Positions 8,320 through 17,209 of a DNA stretch of 35,984 bases are shown here, piece after piece. The translations under genes and the position numbers were made by a program. The stretch spans positions 1 to 35,984 of the forward strand of contig ONSV01000046.1 of NCBI GenBank assembly GCA_900320585.1. The letters are read 5' to 3'. The stretch's first letter is position 1. Each line of letters begins with the position of its first letter. The notes beneath the pieces were generated by a model. It ran no database searches and was not told the DNA's origin. It saw nothing but the letters and a program-made list of their open reading frames with translations. The stretch comes from an uncultured Prevotellaceae bacterium. Lineage in GTDB: Bacteria > Bacteroidota > Bacteroidia > Bacteroidales > Bacteroidaceae.

Positions 8320-9108
8320 TCAGTAGCTGATGTCGTTTAGGGTGGTGCTTGAGGCAAAGCGGTTGAGGTCTACCTTGCCTTTGATGCCCTCGATATGGCC
8401 GGTCTCGCTGTATTGCCAGATGTTCCATTTCCCGCCACCCTTGATATAGGGCTTCTCTCCTCCATAGCGAGCCAGAAAAAGGTAATGCTTGTTGAACTCT
8501 GGGGCCAAATACTTGTTGTAGAAGTCGTGCCCACTGTAAATCAGTGGGTATTTGCCATATTCGGCTTTCATCAGTTCCATCATTTCTCTCAGGCTTTCCT
8601 GCAACTGCTCACGGTTGCAGCCGCGGTTGCCCTTTTCCTCCACGTCGATCATCGGCAACAGGTCCTGCTGGCGCTTGTCCACGCGCTTGCGGAAATTCTC
8701 GAATTGTTCTTTAGCTGAGCGGCGTGAGGTGAAGAAGTGGTAACTGCCCACTTTCAGCCCTTCCTTGCGGGCTTCCTTGATGTTGCGGGCATAGCGGTGG
8801 TCGCTGAGGCTCTTGCCCTCGGTGGCTTTGATATACACAAACTGGATGCGCTTGTTGTCGGCCACTTTCTTCCAGTCAATCTTCCCGTTGTGCTTGGATA
8901 CGTCGATGCCGTCGTACTGGCCTGTCGAGGTTTCTGACGAGAAGCCAATCCACGAAAAGACCGAGGAGAATGTGCCCGGACTCACCAGGCGCCATAGCAG
9001 CACCAGGAACAAGAGGGTCAGGACCGTGTTCCTCACCCTCGCCCATGTCCACCGCTTGTGGCGCCGTGTCTTGGCTCGCCTTTTCTTGCTCGGTTTCCTA
9101 TAAGTCAT
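8320..9108 (-). CDS. GH25-family muramidase, membrane-anchored
   Basis: 262 residues from the chosen start. A very basic N-terminus (KPSKKRRAKTRRHKR) leads into one transmembrane helix (residues about 29-42), then a GH25 lysozyme domain. Recognisable strands include YDGIDVSKHNG with the first catalytic-site Asp, FVYIKATEG, GSYHFF, PMIDVEE with the DxE acid pair, LIYSG and WQYSETG. GH25 enzymes cleave the MurNAc-GlcNAc bond of peptidoglycan; here the domain would face the periplasm. I chose the Met at 9108 because its ATG overlaps the upstream TGA (ATGA, 4 bp), implying coupling with the DUF445 gene. A role in wall remodelling or prey-wall digestion cannot be separated from sequence. Confidence 0.88.
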   Translation of the reverse strand: MTYRKPSKKRRAKTRRHKRWTWARVRNTVLTLLFLVLLWRLVSPGTFSSVFSWIGFSSETSTGQYDGIDVSKHNGKIDWKKVADNKRIQFVYIKATEGKSLSDHRYARNIKEARKEGLKVGSYHFFTSRRSAKEQFENFRKRVDKRQQDLLPMIDVEEKGNRGCNREQLQESLREMMELMKAEYGKYPLIYSGHDFYNKYLAPEFNKHYLFLARYGGEKPYIKGGGKWNIWQYSETGHIEGIKGKVDLNRFASSTTLNDISY

Positions 9109-10112
9109 CGTGTCAGCAAATTCATCCATCCGATGATGAATCCGAGCAAGGCGCCAAACCATACGATGGCTTTCAGTTCCTTGTCGATCACCTCAAAAAT
9201 GATTTTCTCCACTTGGTTCATGTCCATCTCGTTGATGCGGCTCTCCACCACCTGGCTGATGTCGACCGCACGAAGAATCTTGGGCAGTTGCTCCCGGATG
9301 ATTTTCTCGTACATCGAGAGCAACGACTGCTTGGCACGCGACAAGTCGTCGTCCTTGTTCTCAAGCAACTGACTCACTCGGCAGGAAAGCAGGTTGTCGG
9401 TCTCGGTGCTGATCAGGTTGCCCACAATCTCGCGTGAGTTCTTTTGCAACATCTCGTTGATGTTCTTGGCCAGCAGATTCTCTACAGGTTCGGCAAGTGA
9501 GTTGATGAACTGAGAGGTGAAACGGGTGCCGCTACGGCCGAACAGACGGTCGATGCCACGGCTGATCATGTCGCCGATGCCGCCGCCATGGCCGATACCC
9601 TCATCGGCAAGCCTGTCGCCGATGCCACTGCCAAAATGCTGCATCTTCTCCATGACGTGGGCAACTGCCAGATGGGCAATGTCGTCGCCTACTTCCGACG
9701 TGGCCAGTTTCTTGTAAATCAGGTCGCTGAGGTCGTCGGCGCTGCTGTGGGCAATGTCGTCGATCTCCTGTGCCGACAGGTAGTGGGACAAGAATTCGCG
9801 CAACGACTCGTCGTTGTGCTTCTGCTTGTGGATGAAGCGGTCAAGGGCTTCGCCAATCTTGTCGGTCATCTCCTTGCTCAGTAGGTGCTTCTCAAGCACC
9901 TCCTGGTTCATTAGGTTGGCGCTGATGGTGGTGCCGATAGAGGCGGCCAGCCTGCCTTTCTCTTTCGGGATGATGCCTGGAGTGAAGGGTATCCGCTTGC
10001 CAAAAAGGTATTTCGCCTCATGGGGCCTGAAGAGCATCCTGATGGCGATGTCGTTGGTGATATAGCCAATCGCCGCGCCTACTATCGGTGGAATGATATA
10101 GGATATGAACAT
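9105..10112 (-). CDS. DUF445-family membrane protein
   Basis: A 335-residue protein with the DUF445 layout: an N-terminal hydrophobic segment with the characteristic GAAIGYITNDIAIRMLFRP stretch, FTPGIIPKEKGRLA soon after, a long helical Asp/Glu/Lys-rich middle, and a C-terminal transmembrane helix (WFGALLGFIIGWMNLL). Function of the family is not established. A Gly-rich interruption near residues 160-185 (GSGIGDRLADEGIGHGGG) separates two helical blocks. It is translationally coupled to the GH25 gene and has its own promoter about 30 bp upstream. Confidence 0.88.
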   Translation of the reverse strand: MFISYIIPPIVGAAIGYITNDIAIRMLFRPHEAKYLFGKRIPFTPGIIPKEKGRLAASIGTTISANLMNQEVLEKHLLSKEMTDKIGEALDRFIHKQKHNDESLREFLSHYLSAQEIDDIAHSSADDLSDLIYKKLATSEVGDDIAHLAVAHVMEKMQHFGSGIGDRLADEGIGHGGGIGDMISRGIDRLFGRSGTRFTSQFINSLAEPVENLLAKNINEMLQKNSREIVGNLISTETDNLLSCRVSQLLENKDDDLSRAKQSLLSMYEKIIREQLPKILRAVDISQVVESRINEMDMNQVEKIIFEVIDKELKAIVWFGALLGFIIGWMNLLTR

Positions 10113-10140
10113 GGTGGTTCCTTTTAGTGAAGATATGGGG

Positions 10141-10172
10141 CAAAGATACGACGAAGAGAGGGAAATGCCAAA
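10141..10172 (-). promoter_or_regulatory. promoter for DUF445-GH25 pair
   Basis: Minus-strand TTTG (10169-10172), 20-bp spacer, TATCTTTG (10141-10148): a full consensus match, 28 bp before the ATG of the DUF445 gene. Confidence 0.75.
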
Positions 10173-10264
10173 TTTATTAAGTTTTTTTCAAATCCTTTGC
10201 TCCTCTTCACGGCAATGCTGTCAGGAGAGAAGTTCATCGTATGGTGAATTAATGGCCGATTCTT

Positions 10265-10295
10265 TTTGCTCGGCGCTCTTTTTTCACTAATTTTG
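10265..10295 (+). promoter_or_regulatory. promoter for murF-alr
   Basis: TTTG (10265-10268), 19-bp spacer, TAATTTTG (10288-10295): a full consensus match, 32 bp before the murF-alr ATG. Divergent from the DUF445 promoter about 95 bp away. Confidence 0.75.
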
Positions 10296-10327
10296 CACCG
10301 CCTTTTAGCAACTAACACAAAGTAGCC

Positions 10328-12802
10328 ATGAAATATTCTATTGAAAAAGTGACGACGCTCATCGGGGCGCACCGATATGGGGATGTCAATACCGATATAC
10401 AGTGGATGCTCACCGATAGCAGGTCGCTTTGCTTCCCTGAGGAAACACTCTTTTTTGCCATCAAGTCTGCACGCAACGATGGCCACAAGTATATCCACGA
10501 CTTGTATGTGGGTGGTGTGCGCAATTTCGTGGTGCAGCAGGTGCCTGAGAAATGGACAACGCTCTATCCCGACGCCAATTTCCTGAAGGTGGAGAACTCG
10601 CTGATGGCGCTGCAGCGGTTGGCCGAACGCCACCGCGACACTTTCGATATTCCGGTGGTGGGTATCACCGGCAGCAATGGTAAGACCGTTGTGAAGGAGT
10701 GGCTCTTCCAACTGCTCTCGCCGCAAATGGTGGTCACACGGTCGCCACGCAGCTACAACTCGCAGGTGGGAGTGCCGCTGTCGGTGTGGCTGCTCAACGA
10801 ACGTTCAGAAGTGGCTCTCTTCGAGGCGGGCATCAGCATGCCTGGTGAGATGAGGGCCCTGCGGCATATCATCCAGCCCAATATCGGTGTCTTCACCAAT
10901 ATCGGAGCGGCCCATCAGGAGAATTTTGAGTCGCTGGAGCAGAAGTGCCTTGAGAAGATGACGCTCTTCAAGAATGCCAAGACACTGGTGTTTCATGCCG
11001 ACAACGAGATCATCGCCCGTGCCGTGCAAAATTGTGGGTTCACCGGCGAGCCGCTCTCCATCTCCACGACCGACAGCCATGCCGCGATGTTTGTGAAGAA
11101 CATCGAGAAGACATACCTCAACACTCACGTGGAATATGTGTTCAAGGGTGTCGAGGGCGAATACACGTTGCCTTTCATCGATGAGGCTTCGGTGACCAAC
11201 TCGCTCGCCTGTGCCACAGTGGCGCTCCATCTTGGAGTGACGGCCGACGACCTCTCACGGCGGATGGCCCAACTCGAGCCAGTGGCCATGCGCCTGGAAG
11301 TGAAGGAGGGGCAAAACGGTTGTACGCTCATCAACGACTCCTACAACTCCGACTTCAACTCGCTCGACATTGCCCTCGACTTCATGAACCGCAGGCCCGA
11401 CCATAAGGGACGGCAGCGCACGCTCATCCTCAGCGATATCCATCAAAGTGGGATGGCCCCCGAAAAACTCTACAAGGAGGTGTCGGCGCTGGCCATGAGC
11501 AGGGGCGTGAAGCGGTTCATCGGCATCGGACCGGAGATTTCGGCCCAGGCCGGCCAGATAGAGGTTGAAAAAAAGGCCTTTTTCAATGATACCGACGAGT
11601 TTGTGGCAAGTCCGGTGTTCAAGACCCTCTCCAATGAGGTGATTCTCCTCAAGGGCGCCCGCGACTTCAATTTCGACAGACTCACCGAGCGGCTCGTGCA
11701 GAAAGTGCATGAAACCATCCTCGAGGTCAACCTCAACGCTGTGGTGGCCAACCTCAACCATTACCGCACCTTCCTCAAGCCTACCACAAAGGTGGTGTGC
11801 ATGATCAAGGCCGATGCCTATGGGGCAGGTGCAGTGGAGATAGCCAAGACTCTGCAAGACCATCAGGTAGACTACCTGGCCGTGGCCGTGGCCGACGAGG
11901 GCGTCACCCTGCGCGAGAATGGCATCACGGGAAATATCATGGTGATGAATCCCGAGATGTCGTCGTTCAAGACCATTTTCGATTACGAACTGCAACCCGA
12001 GGTGTATAGTTTCCGGCTGCTCGATGCATTGGTGGCGGCGGCCAGGAAAGAGGGCATCTACAATTATCCCGTTCACCTGAAAATCGATACTGGCATGCAC
12101 CGCCTGGGATTCGACCCCGCAAAGGATATGGATGCGCTCATACAACGGCTGAAACGGCAGAACGCGATACTGCCCAGGTCGGTGTTCTCGCATTTCGTGG
12201 GTTCCGACTCCGACGACTTCAACCATTTCTCGCAACTGCAGTACGACCGGTTCTTGGAGGCTTCCGAGAAATTGCAGGCCGCCTTCTCGCACAAGATTCT
12301 GCGACATATCGACAACAGCGCGGGCATAGAGCATTTCCCCGAACGACAACTCGACATGTGCCGGCTCGGTCTGGGACTCTATGGCATTGACAGCCGCGAC
12401 GGACATGTGATCAACAACGTCAGTACGCTGAAGACCACCATCCTGCAACTACGGAAAGTGCCCAAGGAGGAGACCGTGGGGTATAGCCGGAAAGGGGTGC
12501 TCACACGCGACAGCGTGGTGGCCGCCATCCCCATAGGATATGCCGACGGACTGAACCGTGGCCTGGGAAGAGGACGTGGGTATTGCCTGGTAAACGGGCA
12601 CCGTGCGCCTTATTTGGGGAACATCTGCATGGATGTGGCGATGGTCGATGTCACCGACATCCCTTGTCAGGAAGGCGACACAGTGGAGATTTTCGGCGAC
12701 CATCTGCCCGTGACCGAACTCTCGGATGTGCTCGGAACCATACCCTATGAGGTGCTTACTTCCGTGAGCAACCGGGTGAAGCGTGTCTATTTCCAAGATT
12801 AG
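10328..12802 (+). CDS. murF-alr: bifunctional MurF ligase / alanine racemase
   Basis: An 824-residue fusion characteristic of Bacteroidota. Residues 1 to about 455 are a Mur ligase with ATP loop VGITGSNGKT (111-120) and INDSYNSDFNS (335-345); MurF adds D-Ala-D-Ala to UDP-MurNAc-tripeptide. Residues about 464-824 are a PLP-dependent alanine racemase: LEVNLNAVVANL at the start of the barrel, PLP lysine K494 in MIKADAYGAG, MCRLGLGLYGID, the GYSRKG segment with the likely catalytic Tyr, and IPIGYADGLNRG. The fusion couples D-Ala supply with its use in peptidoglycan precursor synthesis. The Mur part is less conserved than stand-alone MurF, so its activity is inferred from family precedent. It has its own promoter and terminator. 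Confidence 0.95.
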   Translation: MKYSIEKVTTLIGAHRYGDVNTDIQWMLTDSRSLCFPEETLFFAIKSARNDGHKYIHDLYVGGVRNFVVQQVPEKWTTLYPDANFLKVENSLMALQRLAERHRDTFDIPVVGITGSNGKTVVKEWLFQLLSPQMVVTRSPRSYNSQVGVPLSVWLLNERSEVALFEAGISMPGEMRALRHIIQPNIGVFTNIGAAHQENFESLEQKCLEKMTLFKNAKTLVFHADNEIIARAVQNCGFTGEPLSISTTDSHAAMFVKNIEKTYLNTHVEYVFKGVEGEYTLPFIDEASVTNSLACATVALHLGVTADDLSRRMAQLEPVAMRLEVKEGQNGCTLINDSYNSDFNSLDIALDFMNRRPDHKGRQRTLILSDIHQSGMAPEKLYKEVSALAMSRGVKRFIGIGPEISAQAGQIEVEKKAFFNDTDEFVASPVFKTLSNEVILLKGARDFNFDRLTERLVQKVHETILEVNLNAVVANLNHYRTFLKPTTKVVCMIKADAYGAGAVEIAKTLQDHQVDYLAVAVADEGVTLRENGITGNIMVMNPEMSSFKTIFDYELQPEVYSFRLLDALVAAARKEGIYNYPVHLKIDTGMHRLGFDPAKDMDALIQRLKRQNAILPRSVFSHFVGSDSDDFNHFSQLQYDRFLEASEKLQAAFSHKILRHIDNSAGIEHFPERQLDMCRLGLGLYGIDSRDGHVINNVSTLKTTILQLRKVPKEETVGYSRKGVLTRDSVVAAIPIGYADGLNRGLGRGRGYCLVNGHRAPYLGNICMDVAMVDVTDIPCQEGDTVEIFGDHLPVTELSDVLGTIPYEVLTSVSNRVKRVYFQD

Positions 12803-12835
12803 GGTTTCAGACCATCCGCCGATGGCATCAACAGG

Positions 12836-12871
12836 AAAAGGGGTTAAGAGTCTCGGCTCTTAACCCCTTTT
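12836..12871. terminator. bidirectional intrinsic terminator
   Basis: Perfect 15-bp inverted repeat AAAAGGGGTTAAGAG / CTCTTAACCCCTTTT with a 6-nt loop. The A/U-tracts are symmetrical, so it can stop both murF-alr (plus) and rubrerythrin (minus). Confidence 0.9.
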
Positions 12872-12889
12872 CGGGTGGTTGGCAGAAGA

Positions 12890-13432
12890 TTAGTAGTTCT
12901 CGGCCTTCAGTTCAAAGTAGCTCTGCGGATGGTCGCATACCGGGCAAATCTCGGGAGCTTCCTTGCCCACGACAATGTGTCCACAGTTGCGGCACTGCCA
13001 GATGCAGTCGCCATCGCGTGAGAACACCACCTTGTCCTCGATGTTCTTCAGCAGTTTCAGATAGCGCTCCTCATGGTGCTTCTCGATGGCTGCCACGGCA
13101 CGGAATTTGGCGGCAATGTCGTCAAAACCTTCCTCTTCGGCCTCACGGGCCATGCGGTCGTACATGTCGGTCCACTCGAAATTCTCACCCGAGGCGGCGG
13201 CCTTCAGGTTCTCCTCGGTGCTGCGGATACTGCCACCCTCGAGCAACTTGAACCACATCTTGGCGTGCTCCTTCTCGTTGTTGGCGGTCTCCTCGAAAAT
13301 GGCGGCTATCTGCTGGTAACCGTCTTTCTTTGCCTTCGATGCCCAGTAGGTGTACTTGTTGCGGGCCTGGCTCTCGCCTGCAAATGCCTCTTGCAGGTTC
13401 TTCTCTGTCTTTGTTCCTTTCAATGATTTCAT
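12890..13432 (-). CDS. rbr: rubrerythrin
   Basis: A 180-residue peroxide-reducing protein of anaerobes. The N-terminal ferritin-like four-helix domain supplies the diiron ligands ([26 protein letters not shown], and EKHHEERY as the second ExxH). The C-terminal rubredoxin domain has two CxxC knuckles, WQCRNCGH and ICPVCDHP, for a single Fe. Length and domain order are normal. It removes H2O2 in the cytoplasm with electrons from reduced rubredoxin or NADH-linked partners. It begins 27 bp after the asparaginase stop on the same strand; I see no clear consensus promoter in that gap, so read-through is likely. Confidence 0.95.
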   Translation of the reverse strand: MKSLKGTKTEKNLQEAFAGESQARNKYTYWASKAKKDGYQQIAAIFEETANNEKEHAKMWFKLLEGGSIRSTEENLKAAASGENFEWTDMYDRMAREAEEEGFDDIAAKFRAVAAIEKHHEERYLKLLKNIEDKVVFSRDGDCIWQCRNCGHIVVGKEAPEICPVCDHPQSYFELKAENY

Positions 13433-13459
13433 TTGTGTATAGATATTTGGTGTGAATGA

Positions 13460-14536
13460 TTATATGCTGATCTCACCACAAAGCGACTGGTTCATCAGCC
13501 GGCGGATGGTGTGGGGGTCGGTGTAACGGGCCTGGAGATACATCAACTTGGTCACGGCGCTCTCTACCGTACTGTCGTAACCGCTGATCACACCGGCACT
13601 CTTCAGTTGTACTCCCGTGTCGTAACGGTCCATCTCCACACGCCCCGATATGCATTGGCTGATGTTCACCACTGTCACGCCTCTGGCGCTCGCTTCCTTG
13701 AGCAGATGGAGAAGCCACGGCTTCTGGGGGGCATTGCCGCTGCCGAAGGTGCGCATCACCACCGAGCGCAACTCTGGGGCTTCGAACACGTGGCGGAGGA
13801 AACACTCCTGGATGCCGGGAAAGAGCGACAGCACAATCACGTTGGTGTCCATCTCCATATGAGGAACCATGGGCTTGCTGAAGTCGGGCGACAGGATGTG
13901 GTTGCTGCTGGCATACACAAACTCCACACCCGCATTGCACAATACGGGGTAGTTGAATGTGGCAAAGGCGTTGAATCCGTCGGCGCTCTGCTTGGTGGCC
14001 CGGTTGCCACGGAGAAGGTGCCCACTGAAGTAGATGCACACCTCGGGAACAATGGCACGACCGTCAGGGTGATGGGCCGACGCCAACTCAATGCTGGTCA
14101 CCAGGTTCTCCTTGCCGTCGGTGCGCAACTGGCCTATGGGCAGCTGACTGCCAGTGAGGATCACGGGCTTGGTCAGGTTCTCGAGCATGAACGATAGGGC
14201 AGAGGCCGTGTAGGCCATCGTGTCGGTGCCGTGAAGCACTACAAAGCCATCGTAGGCATCGTAGTTCATGGAGATGATGCGCACCAGGTGCGCCCACATT
14301 CGTGGAGTCATGTCGCTGCTGTCGACGGGAGGAGAGAAATGATAAGTGTCGATGCTCGTGTTCAGGTATTTGAACTCGGGCATGTTCTTCGACAGATGCT
14401 CAAAGTCGAGCGGCTCCAGGGCACGGGTCAGCGGATTGCAGCCCATGCCAATCGTACCACCAGTGTAGATGAGCAATACCTTGCCAGTGCGGTGATAGGT
14501 GGTGCTTGAGGGTGACTTGTCTTCGGTGTACGACAT
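13460..14536 (-). CDS. ansA: type I L-asparaginase
   Basis: 358 residues from Met at 14536, giving aspartate and ammonia from asparagine. The first catalytic Thr lies in LLIYTGGTIGMG (residues 22-32) and the second triad in VLHGTDTMAYTA; NLTKPVILTGSQLPIG and RTDGKENL are also typical of the AnsA/type I cytoplasmic family. No signal peptide is present. An in-frame Met 34 codons upstream was rejected because the consensus promoter (14556-14586) lies inside that extension. Probably co-transcribed with rubrerythrin. Confidence 0.93.
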   Translation of the reverse strand: MSYTEDKSPSSTTYHRTGKVLLIYTGGTIGMGCNPLTRALEPLDFEHLSKNMPEFKYLNTSIDTYHFSPPVDSSDMTPRMWAHLVRIISMNYDAYDGFVVLHGTDTMAYTASALSFMLENLTKPVILTGSQLPIGQLRTDGKENLVTSIELASAHHPDGRAIVPEVCIYFSGHLLRGNRATKQSADGFNAFATFNYPVLCNAGVEFVYASSNHILSPDFSKPMVPHMEMDTNVIVLSLFPGIQECFLRHVFEAPELRSVVMRTFGSGNAPQKPWLLHLLKEASARGVTVVNISQCISGRVEMDRYDTGVQLKSAGVISGYDSTVESAVTKLMYLQARYTDPHTIRRLMNQSLCGEISI

Positions 14537-14555
14537 CGTTTGCGTATTTTTACTG

Positions 14556-14586
14556 CAAATATAACTTAAAAATGACGGAATACAAA
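14556..14586 (-). promoter_or_regulatory. promoter for asparaginase
   Basis: Minus-strand TTTG (14583-14586), 19-bp spacer, TATATTTG (14556-14563): full consensus. It fixes the ansA start at 14536. Confidence 0.75.
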
Positions 14587-14596
14587 ATATTTTCCT

Positions 14597-14604
14597 TATA
14601 TTTG
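14597..14604 (+). promoter_or_regulatory. possible -7 box for uxaC
   Basis: TATATTTG matches the -7 consensus, but I find no TTTG at the right distance upstream. It would give a roughly 95-nt leader before uxaC. Weak. Confidence 0.35.
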
Positions 14605-14704
14605 CATAGTTTTTCAGATTGGGTCTGCACGACTTCATACGCCTGCTGGCCTCATTGCCAAAGAGTAAACCTTAAAAACATTCCAACTAAAACATATTTA
14701 TCTT

Positions 14705-16108
14705 ATGAAAAAATTCATGGACGACAACTTCCTGCTGCAAACAAAAACCGCACAGGACCTTTTCCACAATCATGCGGCTAAAATGCCCATCATCGATTAC
14801 CACTGCCACCTCATACCCGAGATGGTGGCCAACGACCACAAGTTCAGCAGCATCACCGAACTGTGGCTGGGAGGCGACCACTACAAATGGCGTGCCATGC
14901 GCACCAATGGCGTAGACGAGAGGTTCTGCACCGGAAAAGATACCACCGACTGGGAGAAATTCGAGAAATGGGCCGAAACCGTGCCTTATACCTTCCGCAA
15001 CCCTCTTTATCACTGGACTCACCTCGAGCTCAAGACGGCTTTCGGTATAGAGAAACTCCTCTCACCGAAGACGGCCCGCGAGATTTTCGACGAGTGCAAC
15101 GAGAAGCTCAAGCTCCCTGAGTATACAGCCCGTGGACTGATGCGCAGATATAACGTAGAGTGTGTCTGCACCACCGACGACCCCGTCGACGACCTCAGAT
15201 TCCACAAACAGACCCGTGAGAGCGGATTCGAGATCAAGATGATACCTGCATGGCGCCCCGACAAGGCCATGAACATTGAGAAACCTGAGTTTGCCGCTTA
15301 TGTGAAACAATTGGGCGAGGTGGCCGACATCGACATCAAGTCGTTCAAGGATATGGTCGACGCACTGCAACGCAGGCACGACTTCTTCCATGAGAATGGA
15401 TGCCGCCTGAGTGACCATGGCATCGAGGAATTCTACGATGAGCCCTACACCGACAGCCAGATTGAGATCATTTTCGAGAAGGCTCTCCGTGGGCAACAAC
15501 TCTTCGACACTGAGGTGAGACAGTACAAGCACTGCTTCCTCACCATCATGGCCGAGATGGACTACGACAGCAACTGGACACAGCAGTTCCACTATGGTGC
15601 CATCCGCGACAACAACAGCCTGATGTACGACCGCCTGGGTCCGGATACTGGATTCGACTCCATCGGAGAGTTCAACACTGCCCGTGCCATGAGCCATTTC
15701 CTCAACCATCTCAATGCTGAGGGCAAACTCACGCGCACCATCCTCTACACACTCAATCCTTGTGCCAACGAGGTGATTGCCACAATGCTCGGCAACTTCC
15801 AGGATGGGTCGTGCCCAGGAAAGATTCAGTTTGGCTCGGGATGGTGGTTCAACGACCAGCTCGATGGTATGACAAGACAGATGAACGCGCTCTCCGTGCT
15901 CGGACTGCTGAGCCGCTTCGTGGGCATGCTCACCGACTCGCGCTCATTCCTTTCCTATCCGCGCCATGAGTACTTCCGCAGGCTTCTCTGCAACCTGCTC
16001 GGCAATGATGTGGAGAACGGACTGCTCCCCGACGACATGGAGTCGCTCTACAGAATGGTGGAGGATATCAGCTATTACAACGCCAAGAACTACTTCAAGT
16101 TCTATTAA
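14705..16108 (+). CDS. uxaC: glucuronate (uronate) isomerase
   Basis: A 467-residue enzyme that interconverts D-glucuronate/D-fructuronate and D-galacturonate/D-tagaturonate in hexuronate breakdown. It shows the amidohydrolase-like metal motif IIDYHCHLIP near the N-terminus, TDDPVDDLRFH, PAWRPDKAMN, the WTQQFHYGAIRDNN segment and GSGWWFNDQ, all typical of UxaC, at the family's usual length. It stands alone between its own putative promoter and a strong terminator; the other hexuronate genes (uxaA, uxaB, kdgK, kdgA) are not in the window. It points to growth on pectin or glucuronoxylan side chains. Confidence 0.95.
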   Translation: MKKFMDDNFLLQTKTAQDLFHNHAAKMPIIDYHCHLIPEMVANDHKFSSITELWLGGDHYKWRAMRTNGVDERFCTGKDTTDWEKFEKWAETVPYTFRNPLYHWTHLELKTAFGIEKLLSPKTAREIFDECNEKLKLPEYTARGLMRRYNVECVCTTDDPVDDLRFHKQTRESGFEIKMIPAWRPDKAMNIEKPEFAAYVKQLGEVADIDIKSFKDMVDALQRRHDFFHENGCRLSDHGIEEFYDEPYTDSQIEIIFEKALRGQQLFDTEVRQYKHCFLTIMAEMDYDSNWTQQFHYGAIRDNNSLMYDRLGPDTGFDSIGEFNTARAMSHFLNHLNAEGKLTRTILYTLNPCANEVIATMLGNFQDGSCPGKIQFGSGWWFNDQLDGMTRQMNALSVLGLLSRFVGMLTDSRSFLSYPRHEYFRRLLCNLLGNDVENGLLPDDMESLYRMVEDISYYNAKNYFKFY

Positions 16109-16134
16109 GGCTATACGCTTGAGTTAGCGACAAT

Positions 16135-16170
16135 AAGGCGACCGCGACATGTTCTCGGTCGCCTTTTTTT
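16135..16170 (+). terminator. intrinsic terminator of uxaC
   Basis: GGCGACCG (16137-16144) pairs with CGGTCGCC (16156-16163), followed by seven T. Confidence 0.9.
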
Positions 16171-16188
16171 AATCTTTCAACAAAAATA

Positions 16189-16219
16189 TTTGTCAGTTAG
16201 AAAAAAAACACTAATTTTG
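16189..16219 (+). promoter_or_regulatory. promoter for the polysaccharide-export gene
   Basis: TTTG (16189-16192), 19-bp spacer, TAATTTTG (16212-16219): full consensus, 25 bp before the ATG. Confidence 0.75.
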
Positions 16220-16244
16220 CAGAAATTTTAATCGTAATCTTGAA

Positions 16245-17045
16245 ATGAAGAAAATTCTATTACCTCTGGTGGCGATGATGGCCATCGTCTTAATGAATAG
16301 TTGCCAGACGAGCAAGCAGGTGCCCTACATGCAGAATATCGACTCACTCGACCTCTCCGCATCCAAAGGCCTGTTTGATGCCAGAATCATGCCCAAAGAC
16401 CAGCTCACCATCACTGTGCATACTTCCGACCCCGTGGTCTCGCATCCTTTCAACCTTACTGTTTCCAGGTCGTTGAGTGCCGACGGCGCATTGTCTACGG
16501 GTGGTGGTTCGTTGCAGGGCTACCTTGTCGACAACGAAGGATATATCAATTTCCCCATCGTGGGTAGAATTCATGTTCAAGGACTTACGAAGCGTGAGTG
16601 TGAGAGGACCATTGAGGACAAAATCGCTCCCTACCTGGCCAAGTCAGAGAAACCTGTGGTCACCGTAAGGATGTCGAGTTTCCGTATCACCCTGCTCGGC
16701 GATTTCACCAGCCCTAAAGTGGTGCCGGTGACCACTGAGAAAATGAGTGTGCTCGAGGCTCTCGCAAGTGGTGGCGACCTTACCCTCTATGGAAAGCGCC
16801 AGAATGTGATGCTCATCCGTGAGGATGCCACCGGAAAGAAATCGGTGCATAGAATCGACCTCACCGATGCCAACTTCATCAATTCTCCTTATTATTATGT
16901 GCAGCAGAACGATGTCATCTATGTGGAGCCCAATGCCACCAAGGCCAAGAACTCCGCTCTCGGACAGTCCACTTCCATCTGGTTCTCGTTTATCAGTATT
17001 TCGACCTCTGTGGCATCGCTTCTCGTCAACATCCTGAGAGACTAA
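16245..17045 (+). CDS. Wza-like polysaccharide export lipoprotein
   Basis: A 266-residue outer-membrane export protein. The signal peptide ends in a lipobox (MNSC, acylated Cys at residue 20). The Poly_export domain follows (MPKDQLTITVHTSD, YLVDNEGYINFPIVGRI, residues about 48-145), then an SLBB-like region (TLLGDFTSPKVVPV onward) and a hydrophobic C-terminus (IWFSFISISTSVASLLVNIL) that could form the outer-membrane helix as in Wza. Such proteins normally sit in capsule or exopolysaccharide operons next to a Wzc-type kinase; here it is monocistronic, bracketed by its own promoter and terminator. Whether it serves a distant cluster cannot be told. Confidence 0.9.
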   Translation: MKKILLPLVAMMAIVLMNSCQTSKQVPYMQNIDSLDLSASKGLFDARIMPKDQLTITVHTSDPVVSHPFNLTVSRSLSADGALSTGGGSLQGYLVDNEGYINFPIVGRIHVQGLTKRECERTIEDKIAPYLAKSEKPVVTVRMSSFRITLLGDFTSPKVVPVTTEKMSVLEALASGGDLTLYGKRQNVMLIREDATGKKSVHRIDLTDANFINSPYYYVQQNDVIYVEPNATKAKNSALGQSTSIWFSFISISTSVASLLVNILRD

Positions 17046-17067
17046 TCAGCACTTCGCTATCAAGCAT

Positions 17068-17131
17068 AAAGCCTTATCACCTTTGATGCCAGACCTTTGG
17101 TCGTCGGCACGTCAATAGTGATAAGGCTTTT
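17068..17131 (+). terminator. long-stem terminator after the export gene
   Basis: AAAGCCTTATCAC (17068-17080) pairs with GTGATAAGGCTTT (17118-17130), enclosing a second imperfect hairpin (TGCCAGACC/GGTCGTCGGCA). A T-run ends the outer stem. The nested form is longer than a standard terminator. Confidence 0.8.
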
Positions 17132-17209
17132 CATTTACTCAATACCATATATGCTCTCATCATCCGCTTGTCGGATTTCCTGCATTCATTCGAGAGTGAT
17201 TAACTTAAA

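Noticed and set aside
14537-14638. N-terminal extension of asparaginase by 34 codons
   Set aside because: The extension contains a full TTTG-N19-TATATTTG promoter for the gene, and homologues start near MSYTEDK.
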